Source: Takakia lepidozioides (taxonomy: Eukaryota; Streptophyta; Takakiopsida; Takakiales; Takakiaceae). Taken from it: a DNA stretch of 64,000 nucleotides. Positions 48,001 to 58,901 of this stretch are shown here, in pieces; positions within the stretch are counted from its first letter, which is position 1, and each line of letters starts with the position of its first letter. The notes beneath the pieces were generated by a model. The model searched no databases and was not told the DNA's origin. It worked only from the letters and a program-made list of their open reading frames with translations. Made by a program: the position numbers and the translations under genes. Location of the stretch: the NCBI GenBank assembly GCA_030704615.1, contig CM060733.1, positions 11,594,001 to 11,658,000 on the forward strand. Reading direction: 5' to 3'.

Positions 48001-49645
48001 TGGCCAGAAGGCCGAGGACCATACTGGCCATACTGTCCATAAGCAGGAGGATATTCCGGTGGCCTGCCACCCCCATAGCTATTAGGGGGTGGCAAATATG
48101 GTGGAGGAGGATACTGGCCATACTGCCCATATGAAGAAGCACCATATTGACCCTGACCATACTGAGTGCCAGACTGTGGGTACTGAGGCATACCATAATA
48201 AGATGGGGGTACTGGTGGCACAAAACCCACAACGTTGGGAGAGTTAGGGCCACCTCCTGCGTTCTTGTGGGCGCCATCTCCATTGCTAGCAGCAGGGATC
48301 GTGGATCCAGTGCGCTTGTGCTTGCCCTGAAAAGAAATTCCCCCAGTACAATGTGGGTGATTACACATACATATAGGCAGCAAGCAGCAAATCTTGAATT
48401 CAGGCAAAACAAACTGGAAGCACATATCATTTGTAAAGACAAGATTATCCAAAACTCAGTATGATCTTGGGCAGTAAATCTCCCAAATTTGATTGGCCCC
48501 AATGATGTCCTCCCAGTACATTTTTGAGCCCTCTTAGGTATGGGGTGTTCCTGAAATCCATAGCAAGAATTCAAATGGACAAACCTGATGGGTCCATGAG
48601 AAGTATCCCTCCAAGTTTTACTGATATTCTGGGTGCATAAGTAACCCAAGTATCTCTATAAGTAGCCATTGTAGCTTAGTACCAAGACATTGGTTTCATG
48701 GGGCAAAGAATTTGAACACACCTGAAGTCTACATTGGCTGACATCATGCCTTTGGCACTTCAACTTGTCTAGTGGAAATCATTTGTGATTGTGCCTTGGC
48801 TGACCCCTGCATTGTCCAACTTCCCTGTCTTGACAGACATACCCTATCTCTTCGTGATTTTACCAAAAACATACATAATTAGAATCATGGTCATTGTGAA
48901 GAACTATAACTCACAGACGGAGAAGGTGTTCGTAGTGTAGATGATGGGCGTTTTTGTCCTGCGACATGAGCATGGGCATGTTCTCCTCGGCTTGCCGTGG
49001 CATCCGCCGACGACGCACTCGCCTCGCACTGGCGTGGGAGGAGTGGATCGTCCTCATCGTCCTCAGAAGAGCCCTCATGCAGAATCGTAGTCTTCATCGT
49101 CTTCAGTCTGGCACTTTGCCTTGCAGGACCTTGATCCCTACCTTTTTCCTTCGGAGCGCGTGGCTTGCGAGGGCGATTCGCTCCCGCAAGCCTGCACAAA
49201 CACCTCCATGACCTCCCTCTCAAACAATCACAAACAAATGTAAGCATACATACCCTAATACTCTTAAGCCTACGCTGAACCACAGCCGCACCCTACCAGG
49301 ACGTAATGCCTGCCCACGAATGACGGCGGACATCTCCCGCCTAATGACACACCCTCCTCAAACCTAATCGTCACTCACTGCATGTTGTTTGCCTCTCTGT
49401 TTGTACAAGTCGCAGCTACTCGCCCCCATTTGTGCTATGAAGCTTATGATCGTTGTAGGAAGGTTAGAGGATAAGGCAAATCGCAAGTTTAGTGGGTGGG
49501 TATCCAAAGTCAGGAACTAAACTCACCCATCTATCGACTGCTTGAACGTTGCTTCCACCTCCTTTATGGCAGCAATCCGGCGCTCTCGGAACTTCTCGTA
49601 CTCAGTGAGAGGGACTGTCACTTCGAAGACCTTCCGCTTCACCAT
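45040..49645 (-). CDS. CACTA second gene: En/Spm-type transposon protein fused to an FCP1/HAD phosphatase-like domain
   Basis: Exons: 49645-49527, 49191-48915, 48326-47370, 47245-47127 (3' end uncertain), about 46982-45804, 45583-45464 and 45321-45040. Together they give about 1,015 residues and most phases agree. Order: MVKRKVFEVTVPL N terminus; basic and acidic disordered region; Gly/Tyr/Pro-rich repeats; a plant transposase (Ptta/En-Spm, family 24) domain with VSGNMKKTNGAILNPTKTGH and SGCPPTLYEI; a coiled-coil (RMDGLDKLVESQ); then from about 46415 an FCP1-homology fold, HLLILDLNGLLCE, VAVWSCC, KNLSTVW, VLVDDTPRKAANNP. A C-terminal FRVGDEVRLLDV module follows. The second Asp of the DxD motif is Asn, so phosphatase activity is doubtful. 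It is divergent from the TNP2 gene with 125 bp between start codons. The exon 4-5 junction is the least certain point. Confidence 0.7.
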
Positions 49646-49770
49646 GGACACTCAGAAACGATACTTATAGTATACTATAGATATAGAAATAGCACATTGG
49701 CAGCTGGTGCAAAACTAGAGACAATGCACTGTGCGTAGCATGCAAAGAGGGAAGGGGTGACGTTCAAAGC
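49646..49770. promoter_or_regulatory. Short divergent promoter of the two CACTA genes
   Basis: Only 125 bp lie between the two start codons. It contains ATACTTATAGTATACTATAG, a symmetric TA-rich stretch that could serve as TATA boxes in both directions. Confidence 0.45.
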
Positions 49771-52700
49771 ATGTACAGTGCAGGTGGCGAACGGATGCGT
49801 AGGCGTAGAATAGATGACCGTCTATGGCGAATGGAAGAAGCTTATGCCACAAGGAATGGGCATACAAAAATGCTATGCAACTGCGATGAGTGTCATGGAG
49901 GAAAAGTACTCTTGTTGGAAACAGTGAGGAATCATTACATGATACACGGGAGGGATCCTCTTCTCCAACGCTGTTCTCTTCCGGTAAGATCGTCACTTTC
50001 CCTTCAGCACTTTAGTTTGAATTTTGAATGCAACGATCCTCTTCTCCACATGTCGACATTTCGTTGGGTGATTGTAGTCAAGAAGTCATAAGATACAGAC
50101 GTGAGTATGACTACGCCACTTCCGTTATCATTTTAATTAATGCACATGTCGTGTTTTCATTGGTCATGTGTAGTCATGTAGTCATATATGACTAAGTAAG
50201 TGACTGCAACTATGACTTCAATGGTTACAAATGTCGTGTTTTGATTGGGTGTATATTCATAAGATACATACGTAAATATGACTGCATCACTGCAACGTCA
50301 CCGTGCCTCCTATGTCATAATATGAACAAGTGTCACATCGTTGTTGGTCCACTCACAAGATGACTATTGGGATGCAGGGATGTGAATATTCAGATGATGA
50401 AGACGAAGGCCCTGCGGCACAGCGGGAGCCCAATGTCACAGAGAACGCAGATGAGAGTGGTGGATTGGAGGTAGAAATGCAGCGTGCATTGCAGGAAGCG
50501 TTTCTCTTTGCAGATGCAAACAGAGAGGACCCCATTCATGGTGGAACCGATCACACATTTGCCGATCATGACGATGATCTCGACGATTCCGGAGACAATG
50601 AATTTGATGAGAATGCTCACCTGCACGTTGATCCCGAGTATGATAAACTCTTCCGAGCGTCGCAATGTCCACTTTTTGAAGGGTGCTCCATCAGCCGGCT
50701 GCAAGCAACTTTGACGTTGCTGAACGCATGCACTACCCACAAGTGCACCAATGCATTTGTGGATGAGCTTCTGGGATTGTTGCGTAAGAGTTTTTTGCCT
50801 AAAGAGAATTCATTGCCGAAAACTCACTATGAAGCAAAAACCATGATTGCCAAGATGGGATTGCAGTACACGATGATTCATGCCTGTGAGCGTGGTTGTG
50901 TACTCTTCCGTGGGGAGTATGAGAATGTAGACATTTGCCCAGTGTGCCGCAGTTCCCGTTACATTCCAGGTCGTGGAAGTGTGCCCAAGAAAGTATTGCG
51001 ACACTTCCCTGTCATTCCAAGGTTGAAACGTATGTACCGATGTAAATCGATCGCTAACCTCATGACATGGCACGACAGACATAAGAGCCAGGATGGGTTG
51101 GTTCGACATCCAGCTGATAGCAAAGCATGGAGACACATTGACACCACATTTGCGGATTTTGCTGCAGAGCCACGATCTCTGCGATTTGGATTGGCCTTAG
51201 ACGGTGTAAATCCCTACGGAGCTCAATCCACAAGTTGGAGCACATGGCCCGTTCTCTTGGTCAATTACAATCTGCCTCCGTGGTTAATGACCAAAAAGTT
51301 CTTTGTCATGTTAGCGCTACTGATTCCTGGTAAGGAGTCTGTTACCTCGGACAACGTAGATGTTTACCTGATGCCCCTAGTGGAAGAGCTATTGGAACTA
51401 TGGAGAGGGATTGCAGCTCATGATGTTTCCCGTCCTCGTGGTCAACGCGAATTCACACTGAGGGCAGTGTTGATGTGGTCAATCCATGACTACCCTGCAT
51501 ATGGCTTGCTCTCAGGTCAAGTGACGAAAGGTTATGCTGGTTGTCCAGCTTGTGGACCCGGGGTGACTTCACAGCAGTTACACACATGTGGAAAAATTGT
51601 TTTCCTAGGCCACCGAAGATTTTTGGCCCGCAATCATCCATATAGAAGGTCAAGAATGTTCAATGGCGCTACTGAGCATGGAACTCCTCCAAAAACGCAG
51701 ACTGGAACACAAATCAAGGACCTTGCAACAGCTCGCACTGCATGGGTGGAAAACGGAGGGACGCCAGATAGCAGGACAGACCCAGCAAAAACTCATGGAG
51801 TTAAGCGATTGTCAATTTTATATGTCTTACCTTATTGGGAGGTAATTCCTTCATGGCCTTTAAATTGGCTGTGTACATTTTTGCGTTTTCTGTTTAAATT
51901 GTGATGAGTAAATGCTCAATTGCTTATGTGTTCATTTTGTAGGGTCTCCTCATCCGCCACACGTTTGACGCAATGCATTGCGAGAAGAACTTGGCTGAAA
52001 ATATTATTAAAACTATCTTTGGTGAGAAAGACACATTGAAAGTTCGCCGTGATTTGGAGCTACTTGGGATGCGCCCGGAATTGTGGCTACAACGTGATCC
52101 TGACAGAGCAGATACGTTAATTATGCCTCCTGCCCCTTATGTCCTCACTGAGGCTGAGTTACAAGTCTTTCTGGAGATTGTGCAGAACTTGAAAGTGCCA
52201 ACAGGCTACGCATCAGCTTTCAAAAAGCATGTGGTGAAGAAGAAGTTGTCAGGCATGAAATCACATGACTATCATGTGCTCATGCAGCAAATTATACCGC
52301 TTGCTATCCGTGGGCTCATGCCAAGTGGTCCTCGAAGGGCCATTTTGCGAGTATGTCGTGTATTTAAGAAGTTGTGTGCAAAAGTGGTGAATCCTGTAGA
52401 GTATGAGGAATTGAGAACTGAAGCAGTTCTCACTCTGTGTCTTATAGAGTTCCCACCATCATTTTTTGATGTGATGACACATCTGGTTGTTCACCTAGTG
52501 GATGAGTTGTACTTATGCGGGCCCGTAGCATCTCGTTGGATGTACCCCATGGAGCGGGCAATGAAAGATATGAAGGGCTACGTAAGAAACATGGCAAGGC
52601 CCGAGGGGAGCATGGCAGAAGGATACCAATTTGAAGAAGCATTGGGTTTTTGCACAGAGTATATGGCAGGATTTGATGGAAGTGTACGAAGGGTGTGGGA

Positions 52701-53916
52701 TGCAGATGAGGCAGAATCTGTGGAACGTGAAGTTGTGGAAGGAAGTTCTAAAGCCCGAAAATTGAATGACCTGTGTGATATTGTACATGAGTACATCATT
52801 CAGAACCATCCTCGTCTATCAGTCATGTTGGGGTAAGAAATCTACTTCATTGACATTCAGATTTCCAAGTTTTAGTCATTTATCATTAGTTGGCATATGG
52901 CGTCTTTTCAAATCTCCCACGCCACCTCTGTCAATCTCCTGGCTGACCCTCGGATTGTGACAGGATATATGAAGCAGAGTCCACACGGATAGAAGCCAGA
53001 CGACGCTTGTTTCGTGAGGAGCAAGGGCTGGAAGGCATGAGCAATCCCACGGCAATTCAGTACCCTCCTGATTTGCATCCTTGTCCTCCATTTGCTGTTT
53101 GGCTCCCTCAAGGTGTACGGGATCATCTCTCAATTCAATCAGATGGGCTTGATCCTACAACACGTGAGGAATTACTGGATCTTTCAAGGCCTCCATCATT
53201 TACTGCCCTGTCATTCAAGAGTATGACAGCGTATGGTAACCATTACAGGGTTACATCCCCCGGCATGAACACAACAAGTATGGTGTCTTTTGATTGTGGA
53301 GTCTCATCTGTTTTCCAGCACCAGCCCATTACCAACAATTCAGGCAATGACATGGAGGAACCTACAAGATATGTGGGTCTTATAAGGGAGATTTTGCAAA
53401 TTGACTATGGCCAAACACAGCCTATAGTTTTTGTGTTCGTGGGTACGGGCGAGTCGCGTGGGTCGTCAACCTATGTCAATGAAGCAGGATGATGCTGGCT
53501 TCACACTTGTCAATTTTAACCGTATGCTTCCACCTTCTGAGCAACCTTTTGTGTTTCCTGGCCAGGTTGATCAAGTGTTTTTTTCTGATTGTGTGAAGGA
53601 GCCGGGGTGGAAAGTCGTCCTGGAGAAGAGCCCCCGAGCACGTAGAGTGGTCTGCGACATATCAATTGATAATGATGATGTGGCGGAAGTGGAAGGATTG
53701 TTAGCCCCACAAAGACTAGAGGAGACTGTGGTTACTGATGGCCCAACATGCAGCCGAGCGGTACCGGTTACTCCAGAGCAGGTGGCCTCCTTGTACCTCC
53801 GAGCACCCCGTATACGTGGTGATGATGTTCAGCCAACCCTTGGAGAAGATGCAGTCTGTGATGAAGACAGTGATACATGTAGTGACCCAGACATAGATGA
53901 GGATGATGAAGATTAG
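49771..53916 (+). pseudogene. CACTA TNP2 transposase (Transposase_21), one-base frameshift
   Basis: Exons: 49771-49983, 50378-51841, 51943-52832 and 52964-53916, all GT-AG and in phase. Exon 1 holds CNCDECHGGKVLLLETVRNH, the usual N-terminal zinc-like module of plant TNP2. Exon 2 has NVDICPVCRSSRY, RFGLALDGVNPYG and HDYPAYGLLSGQVTKGYAGC-PAC. Exon 3 has LLIRHTFDAMHCEKN. In exon 4 the frame breaks in the T run at 53428-53432. Removing one base restores a continuous 1,172-residue reading through DDAGFTLVNFNRM to an acidic C terminus. The enzyme would bind element ends and cut and paste them. It is inactive as read, unless the extra T is a sequencing error. Confidence 0.85.
50040..50330. repeat. 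TAGTCAT-rich repeat cluster in TNP2 intron 1
   Basis: Repeated GTAGTCA, TAGTCATA, AAGTCATAAGATAC and ATGTCGTGTTTT words, in the same style as the subterminal repeats at 56200-56500. Intron 1 of the transposase gene lies at 49984-50377. Confidence 0.65.
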
Positions 53917-56199
53917 ATATGCGCGATTTGTGCACTCCAGTTATAGACCATGCATGATAGTTTAAGGTGGTAACACTCCCTTCGCATTCCCATTAAGATA
54001 TCATGCTTGGACACTGGATTTTATGATCAATTATGGAGTGCTTTCCTTTCAGCACCCTTTATTCATTTGTTGTTGCAATTGGCTTTGGACCAACCCGTGC
54101 TGGTACCATTGCCATGGGTTCTGCCTGCAATGTTTTCTTGCCATGGATTCGGCACACGCCACGAAAGGCCATCCAGACCATCCTCTGGAAATGCTCCAAT
54201 GTTGTTTCAAACATCTCCACATTGCAATGGATACAACACTGACATTAGATGAGTGAAAGTGAGACTAGACCTCCAGCCAGCCGGCTTTCCCACATCAAAT
54301 TGAAGGGGATCTGTAGATTATAGATAACGGCTGTTGCCTTCTCAATGTCTTTTCCAATGACCTCTGCAATGAACTGGGGTATAAGATCCTTCAAATCACA
54401 AGTTTGAGCATCACGCACAAGCCACTTACGGGGATAGAGTTTCCAATGCGAACCATTGGTCTTTTATTGATAGCATTGTTGTAAAATACATGGACCAACA
54501 TGGTCAATTTCGGGAATGACATATAGTACGCTTTCATGTACTATGTAAGCATGCAACTATGTACCAGTGACGTGGCTTGTTTGCCCATTCAGCCAGCTCC
54601 ACATTGTCATGGATTTTGCATGCTGGATTGTGAGGCCATCCACACCGTCCTCTGGAAATGCTATCATGGGGTTTCAGCTATGTCCACATTTCCCTGGATT
54701 ATGCCTGCACGAAGCAAGGCCAACTGCATTCAGCACCCTCCACTTTATTATAGTATTGCAGCAACATTCAAAGCACTTCAATTTGTATCCATCGAAAACA
54801 TCTAGGCTGGAAAAAGACATTGTTGCAGCAGAACTTAGGAAATTACTTCTCCCCTTCCACTACACACGTGAAATGAAAGAAGCCAACCAACAGCATACCA
54901 GCCAAGAAAAGAGCCAATATATGCAGTGAAGGTCGACACTAAATGAAACTTATCCAACACTTACATTAGAGGAGGGAAGCTAAGTCTTACCTCCATAAGC
55001 TTGCCCACATCAAATTGGGAGCTTTCAGAATTTCTCCTTTCCGGTTGAATGAACTTGGCTACAAGATCCTTCAAATCGCAAGTTTGAGCTTCACACACAA
55101 TGAACTTGCAGGGATTGAGCTTCCAATGCGAACCAGGAGTCTTATATTGATAGCATTGTTGTAAAACACATGGACCAACAATGACAGTCTCTGGAATGAC
55201 ATATAGTACAGTAATGACATATAGTACAGCATGCCGCTTCCAGTTGACCATCTACCCATGTAGGTTTCTTGTACCTATCCTTCCACAGGGAATCATAGGT
55301 AATGTGGAGCTTGAAATCCAGCCCTCTTGGATGAATGTGGACCCACACTCTATCCCTGCTCCTTCAGCTATCCATGCCTCTGACAGCCTACAATTCTACC
55401 AGCAAACACCCCAACCATACTGGTGTGGAGTTCTTCCCCAAAACACCCCAACCCTACTTATCACAATCTGAAATGCATCTGCTTCTCTCTGTAGTCCAAC
55501 AGGCATTCGCCTTTTTGTCTCCATTGTCCCACCATTGGGGTCGGAAAGTGTTCACCCCAAAACTTCTCCTCACCTCTATTATATGTTTTTGGATACTTCC
55601 TTGCTGCCACACTGGCAGTAACTTGCCAAAGTCACTCCAAACCACCACAGATGTACCCAACGACCTAACTTACAGAATTCAATATGCATCTTGCGGCCGA
55701 GTCTGATGAGAGGGCAACACAGGCTGAAATAGGTTGAAGAAGAAGGTGCCCTACCACATTGTCCTTGACCTGTCCTGACCCATGGAGGATTTGACCGATG
55801 ACCTCTTGTGTGTGCTGCTTGTGTCTGTAGTCAGGTAATGTCGGATTGGTCTGTCAGATCGAACCACTACGGCGTAGATGAGTAGTCAGAGATTGAAACA
55901 CGCTTGCTAAGACCAAGCTGACTCTCCCAAGAACGGCGAGCTCGCTTGTCCTCGTCTCGTCTCCTCCTTCTCTTCTCCTTCGTGCATCATTTGCTCAACG
56001 CCTCCATCCCACGCCCCTGCATATCCTGCTATCATCGCGTTCCATCCCTCAGCTATGTGGTGTGGCACAGGAGACAAAAAGACGCCAAGTCCCAGCCCTC
56101 CTTTCTGTTCACGATTACACTAATGGGCAACCTTATTAGCAAAAAATTTAACTTTTTTAAACCTAATGGGCAACCTTATTTGCATTATATGTGCCTTCA
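53917..56199. repeat. CACTA interior right of TNP2, with a degenerate tandem duplication
   Basis: 54355-54540 and 55055-55215 match each other (CTTCAAATC-CAAGTTTGAGC, CTTCCAATGCGAACC, TTGATAGCATTGTTGTAAAA). 54040-54260 and 54570-54790 also match (GAGGCCATCCA-ACC-TCCTCTGGAAATGCT). On the minus strand both copies encode related peptides (GPCVLQQCYQYKTPGSHWKL and QTCDLKDLVAKFIQPE at 55215-55030, with a donor GTAAGA near 54990; the left copy has stops). I do not recognise the family. 55260-56199 shows nothing further. Confidence 0.6.
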
Positions 56200-56517
56200 A
56201 AATGACACGTGTAGTGATGTAGTCGTATAAATAGAGCTCTGAAACCATCTTCAGTCATGGAGTCATAAGATTCCATGAAACGTCGTCCACGTGTAGTCAA
56301 ACATATCACACTAGTCATATAAACCATCCCTGTCATCATGGTCAACAATGTTTGACCAATGCTCCCTAACTTTCCGGAGTCATGTAGTGATATCCATTAC
56401 TACAAAGTCATAAAACTAAAACTGTAATGCATTTCAGCGCTCTGTAGTCATGTACCTAGTGCAGTTTTTATGACTCCGCCAAACCCGTAGTCCTAAAAAC
56501 GCTCATCTCTTGTAGTG
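56200..56517. repeat. CACTA right subterminal repeats and terminal inverted repeat
   Basis: At least ten copies of GTAGTCAT, AGTCATAAG and related words in both orientations, ending CATCTCTTGTAGTG at 56517. Such repeats are binding sites for element-encoded proteins in En/Spm. The next three bases, TGG, would be the target duplication. Confidence 0.8.
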
Positions 56518-57320
56518 TGGGGACATGTAGCGCTCTTTCGTCTTCTCTGCCAAGATTGGAATGGCCTCATTCACAAATGTCCGTCGAGAAGGGAAAACAA
56601 TCCGAGGATTTTGCCTCAACACCATCCTTCTTAGCCAAGGGGATTCTACCAAAGACAGTGGAACCAACTCCTTTGCAATGAACAAGACTAAATCCTCATT
56701 GAACTGCTTCTGTTGATCATCATTTTGGTTGTATGGAGTGGAGCTCCCAAAAAAAAAAACTATGTTTCCAGGAGTGGGGCCGGGCCTCTTTTTCGCTGGC
56801 CTACGGGCCTTCTCAGGTCCTTCATTTTCCCTCTCAATCCACCTACGCAAAACAATGTCATGTTCTTGATCCACATGCTTTCGAAGGGCAGAGATACCAT
56901 TGGTTTTATTATAGGTCACAATGCCCTTCTTGCTTGCAGGAGTGACACCAACAGGATGACATAGAACACACCTCATTTGTTGTGGATTTGTTATGTCCAC
57001 TGGAGCAGAGTCTTTTGTTGCATAGAATGCCCATGTCGAAGCAGTGCGATTGTGGGGCTTCCAAAAATCCCGTTGTTTTTCAACTACTGGGAGCTGCGCC
57101 TCCACATCCAACACCGTGTGTGATGGCGAATCTGTGGAAGATGACATTGCAGCCGAGGCTTGAGGAGCTGATGTAAATGAGGCTGCATGATGAGCATCCT
57201 CCGCAACATGGCACTCCACCAAAGCTCTCTCATTATCAACATTGATGTCAGGAACAACTTCCCTTTCTAGTTCATCGAAAATATTGGGCTCCATCACATA
57301 AAAAGCTTGTGGAACAACTC
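56518..57320 (-). pseudogene. hAT transposase N-terminal exon (BED zinc finger), cut by the CACTA element
   Basis: Minus-strand exon beginning at an acceptor (TTTTTACACAG) at 57320. An acidic start is followed by a BED-type zinc finger, MRCVLCHPVG then LRKHVDQEHD, a basic stretch KARRPAKKRPGPTP, and the start of the hAT core (VESPWLRRMVLRQNPRIVFP). The reading stops at YMSPH where the CACTA terminus begins, after which only three foreign codons are read. Host hAT elements insert and excise with 8 bp duplications. The catalytic half is not found in the window, so it is non-functional here. Confidence 0.75.
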
Positions 57321-57544
57321 CTGTGTAAAAACAATGCAAACAAAGAATCCAAAAGGCATTTAATAATTGGACACAACTCATATATTTACAAAAGTTTGGA
57401 ATGGTATATGGCTGGCCAAAACGAAAGTGTGGGGAGAGACACCGCACTGCTCAATTTATTATTTCATATTGAGCTGAATGTTACGTACATTGTCGCGCAC
57501 CTCACTTCGGTAAGCTCCCCTTCAAGTCATAGTTACTCGCTTTG

Positions 57545-58867
57545 ATGCGCGCGCCTGACTCCCAACCTGGCCGCCCGGGCCAACTTGGAGCTTCGGCTGC
57601 TCACCGGGACATAACGGTCCCCCCTTCGCTTCCCACTAAACCCTCCACCTAATTGGGACTAGGAGAATTCCCTTTGGTAGATGGCAGTCCGGAACAGCTC
57701 CCCACTCTTTGGTCGCTTTCCGGCTCGCTCGCTTACTCACTAGTTTTTGGTCACCAACGGGCTTGCACCGTTCTCGGGGTTACTATTCCCTATATATACT
57801 TCTGTAGCTGTCCGCGGGGGTTTCACAACCAGCCATGCCATTTTATAGCGAACCACCACGAAGACCCTCGATTCCCAGTGGTGAGTCGCGGTGAGTCTTG
57901 GCCCACTCACCGCGGCCCCAATGGACCGTGATGAGTCCCAAGAGCCCCTCTTGTGTCCCGACCTCCCTGCCCTCAAGGCAAAGGGCCGCGACACACACCC
58001 CTACCAACAGGGAGTCGATGTCCTCATCGACTTGTCCATTTTGTAGAAACGAACATCCAAGTTGTGGCGTCCCACATCAAGGAGTTTGTTTCCGTACCAT
58101 GGCGTCCCATGGCAAAGAACCAAACCCCACACTTGACTCTACTCTCCACTAGCTAGTTCGGCCGACTTCCTCCAAGTCCCGGCCAAGGGTGGAGCCTCTC
58201 CAGCTCCTCCCAGTGCACTCTTCTTGGCCTACTTCAAGGCCAAGGAACGATCCTCCCCGAGGATCGAATCGCCTTACTGCAACAACATTGCTTGCGACCG
58301 CTCATGATGCCGCTTTTGGCATCACCTTGAGCAAGGGTTCCCTGGAACCCTCTTTGACTAGGAAGATAACCTTGAATCAACCGTGCGCCCCAATCACTAC
58401 AATTGGGTCCGTCTTGGAATGCTGGCCTGAGGTACGGGAACATGCCGAAGCCGCACTACGATTTCGTCCCGAGGCTACACGATTATAGTACGTGAACGGA
58501 AGCACGTAGCTTCTGCGTTAGCCCGCACTACAAGGCAACCCCCTCGGTAGCGCAGTTATAGTATGCGCACGCGCCAGGTGTGCACTAGCACGTGAACTCC
58601 CAAAGAAGGCGCAAGTTTCCTTGCCCCTTGGATGGGGGTCACCCGATTTCGGCACTACGCAAACACACGATTAACCCAATTTACCTCTCCCACTTTTATA
58701 AGCTAGCATGCATTCTACACACTAGCCAACCATTCCATGCATCACCATTCCAAACAAAATAGGAAGCACAACATTTGGAATCCATTTCATTTATAGCACG
58801 TTTTGTACAATACAAGTTTTTTTTTGCAATCGGATTCCTAAGCTAGCTAAGCCGGGCTAAGCATGCA
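57545..58867 (-). mobile_element. Probable 3' LTR of the Ty3/Gypsy element
   Basis: On the minus strand, 22 bases after the pol stop, lies a purine tract GTGGGGGAGGAAA (58880-58868) followed by TG. This is the polypurine tract/LTR boundary. The other LTR end is set only roughly near 57545, where the hAT flank ends. The stretch is GC-richer than its neighbours and codes for nothing. No 5' LTR was found for comparison. Confidence 0.45.
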
Positions 58868-58901
58868 TTTCCTCCCCCACGCTCCAAGGTTGATGTCCCC
58901 A

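Larger units (their letters stand above)
45040..56517. mobile_element. CACTA (En/Spm) DNA transposon, right end certain, left end not located
   Basis: The TNP2 gene and the En/Spm-type gene lie back to back. The right terminus reads inward CACTACAAGAGATGAGCG (56517-56500), the classic CACTA end, preceded by dense TAGTCAT-type subterminal repeats. No matching CACTAC end is seen left of 45040, so the left coordinate given is only the end of the last coding exon. The left terminus may be mutated, deleted or replaced. Confidence 0.7.
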
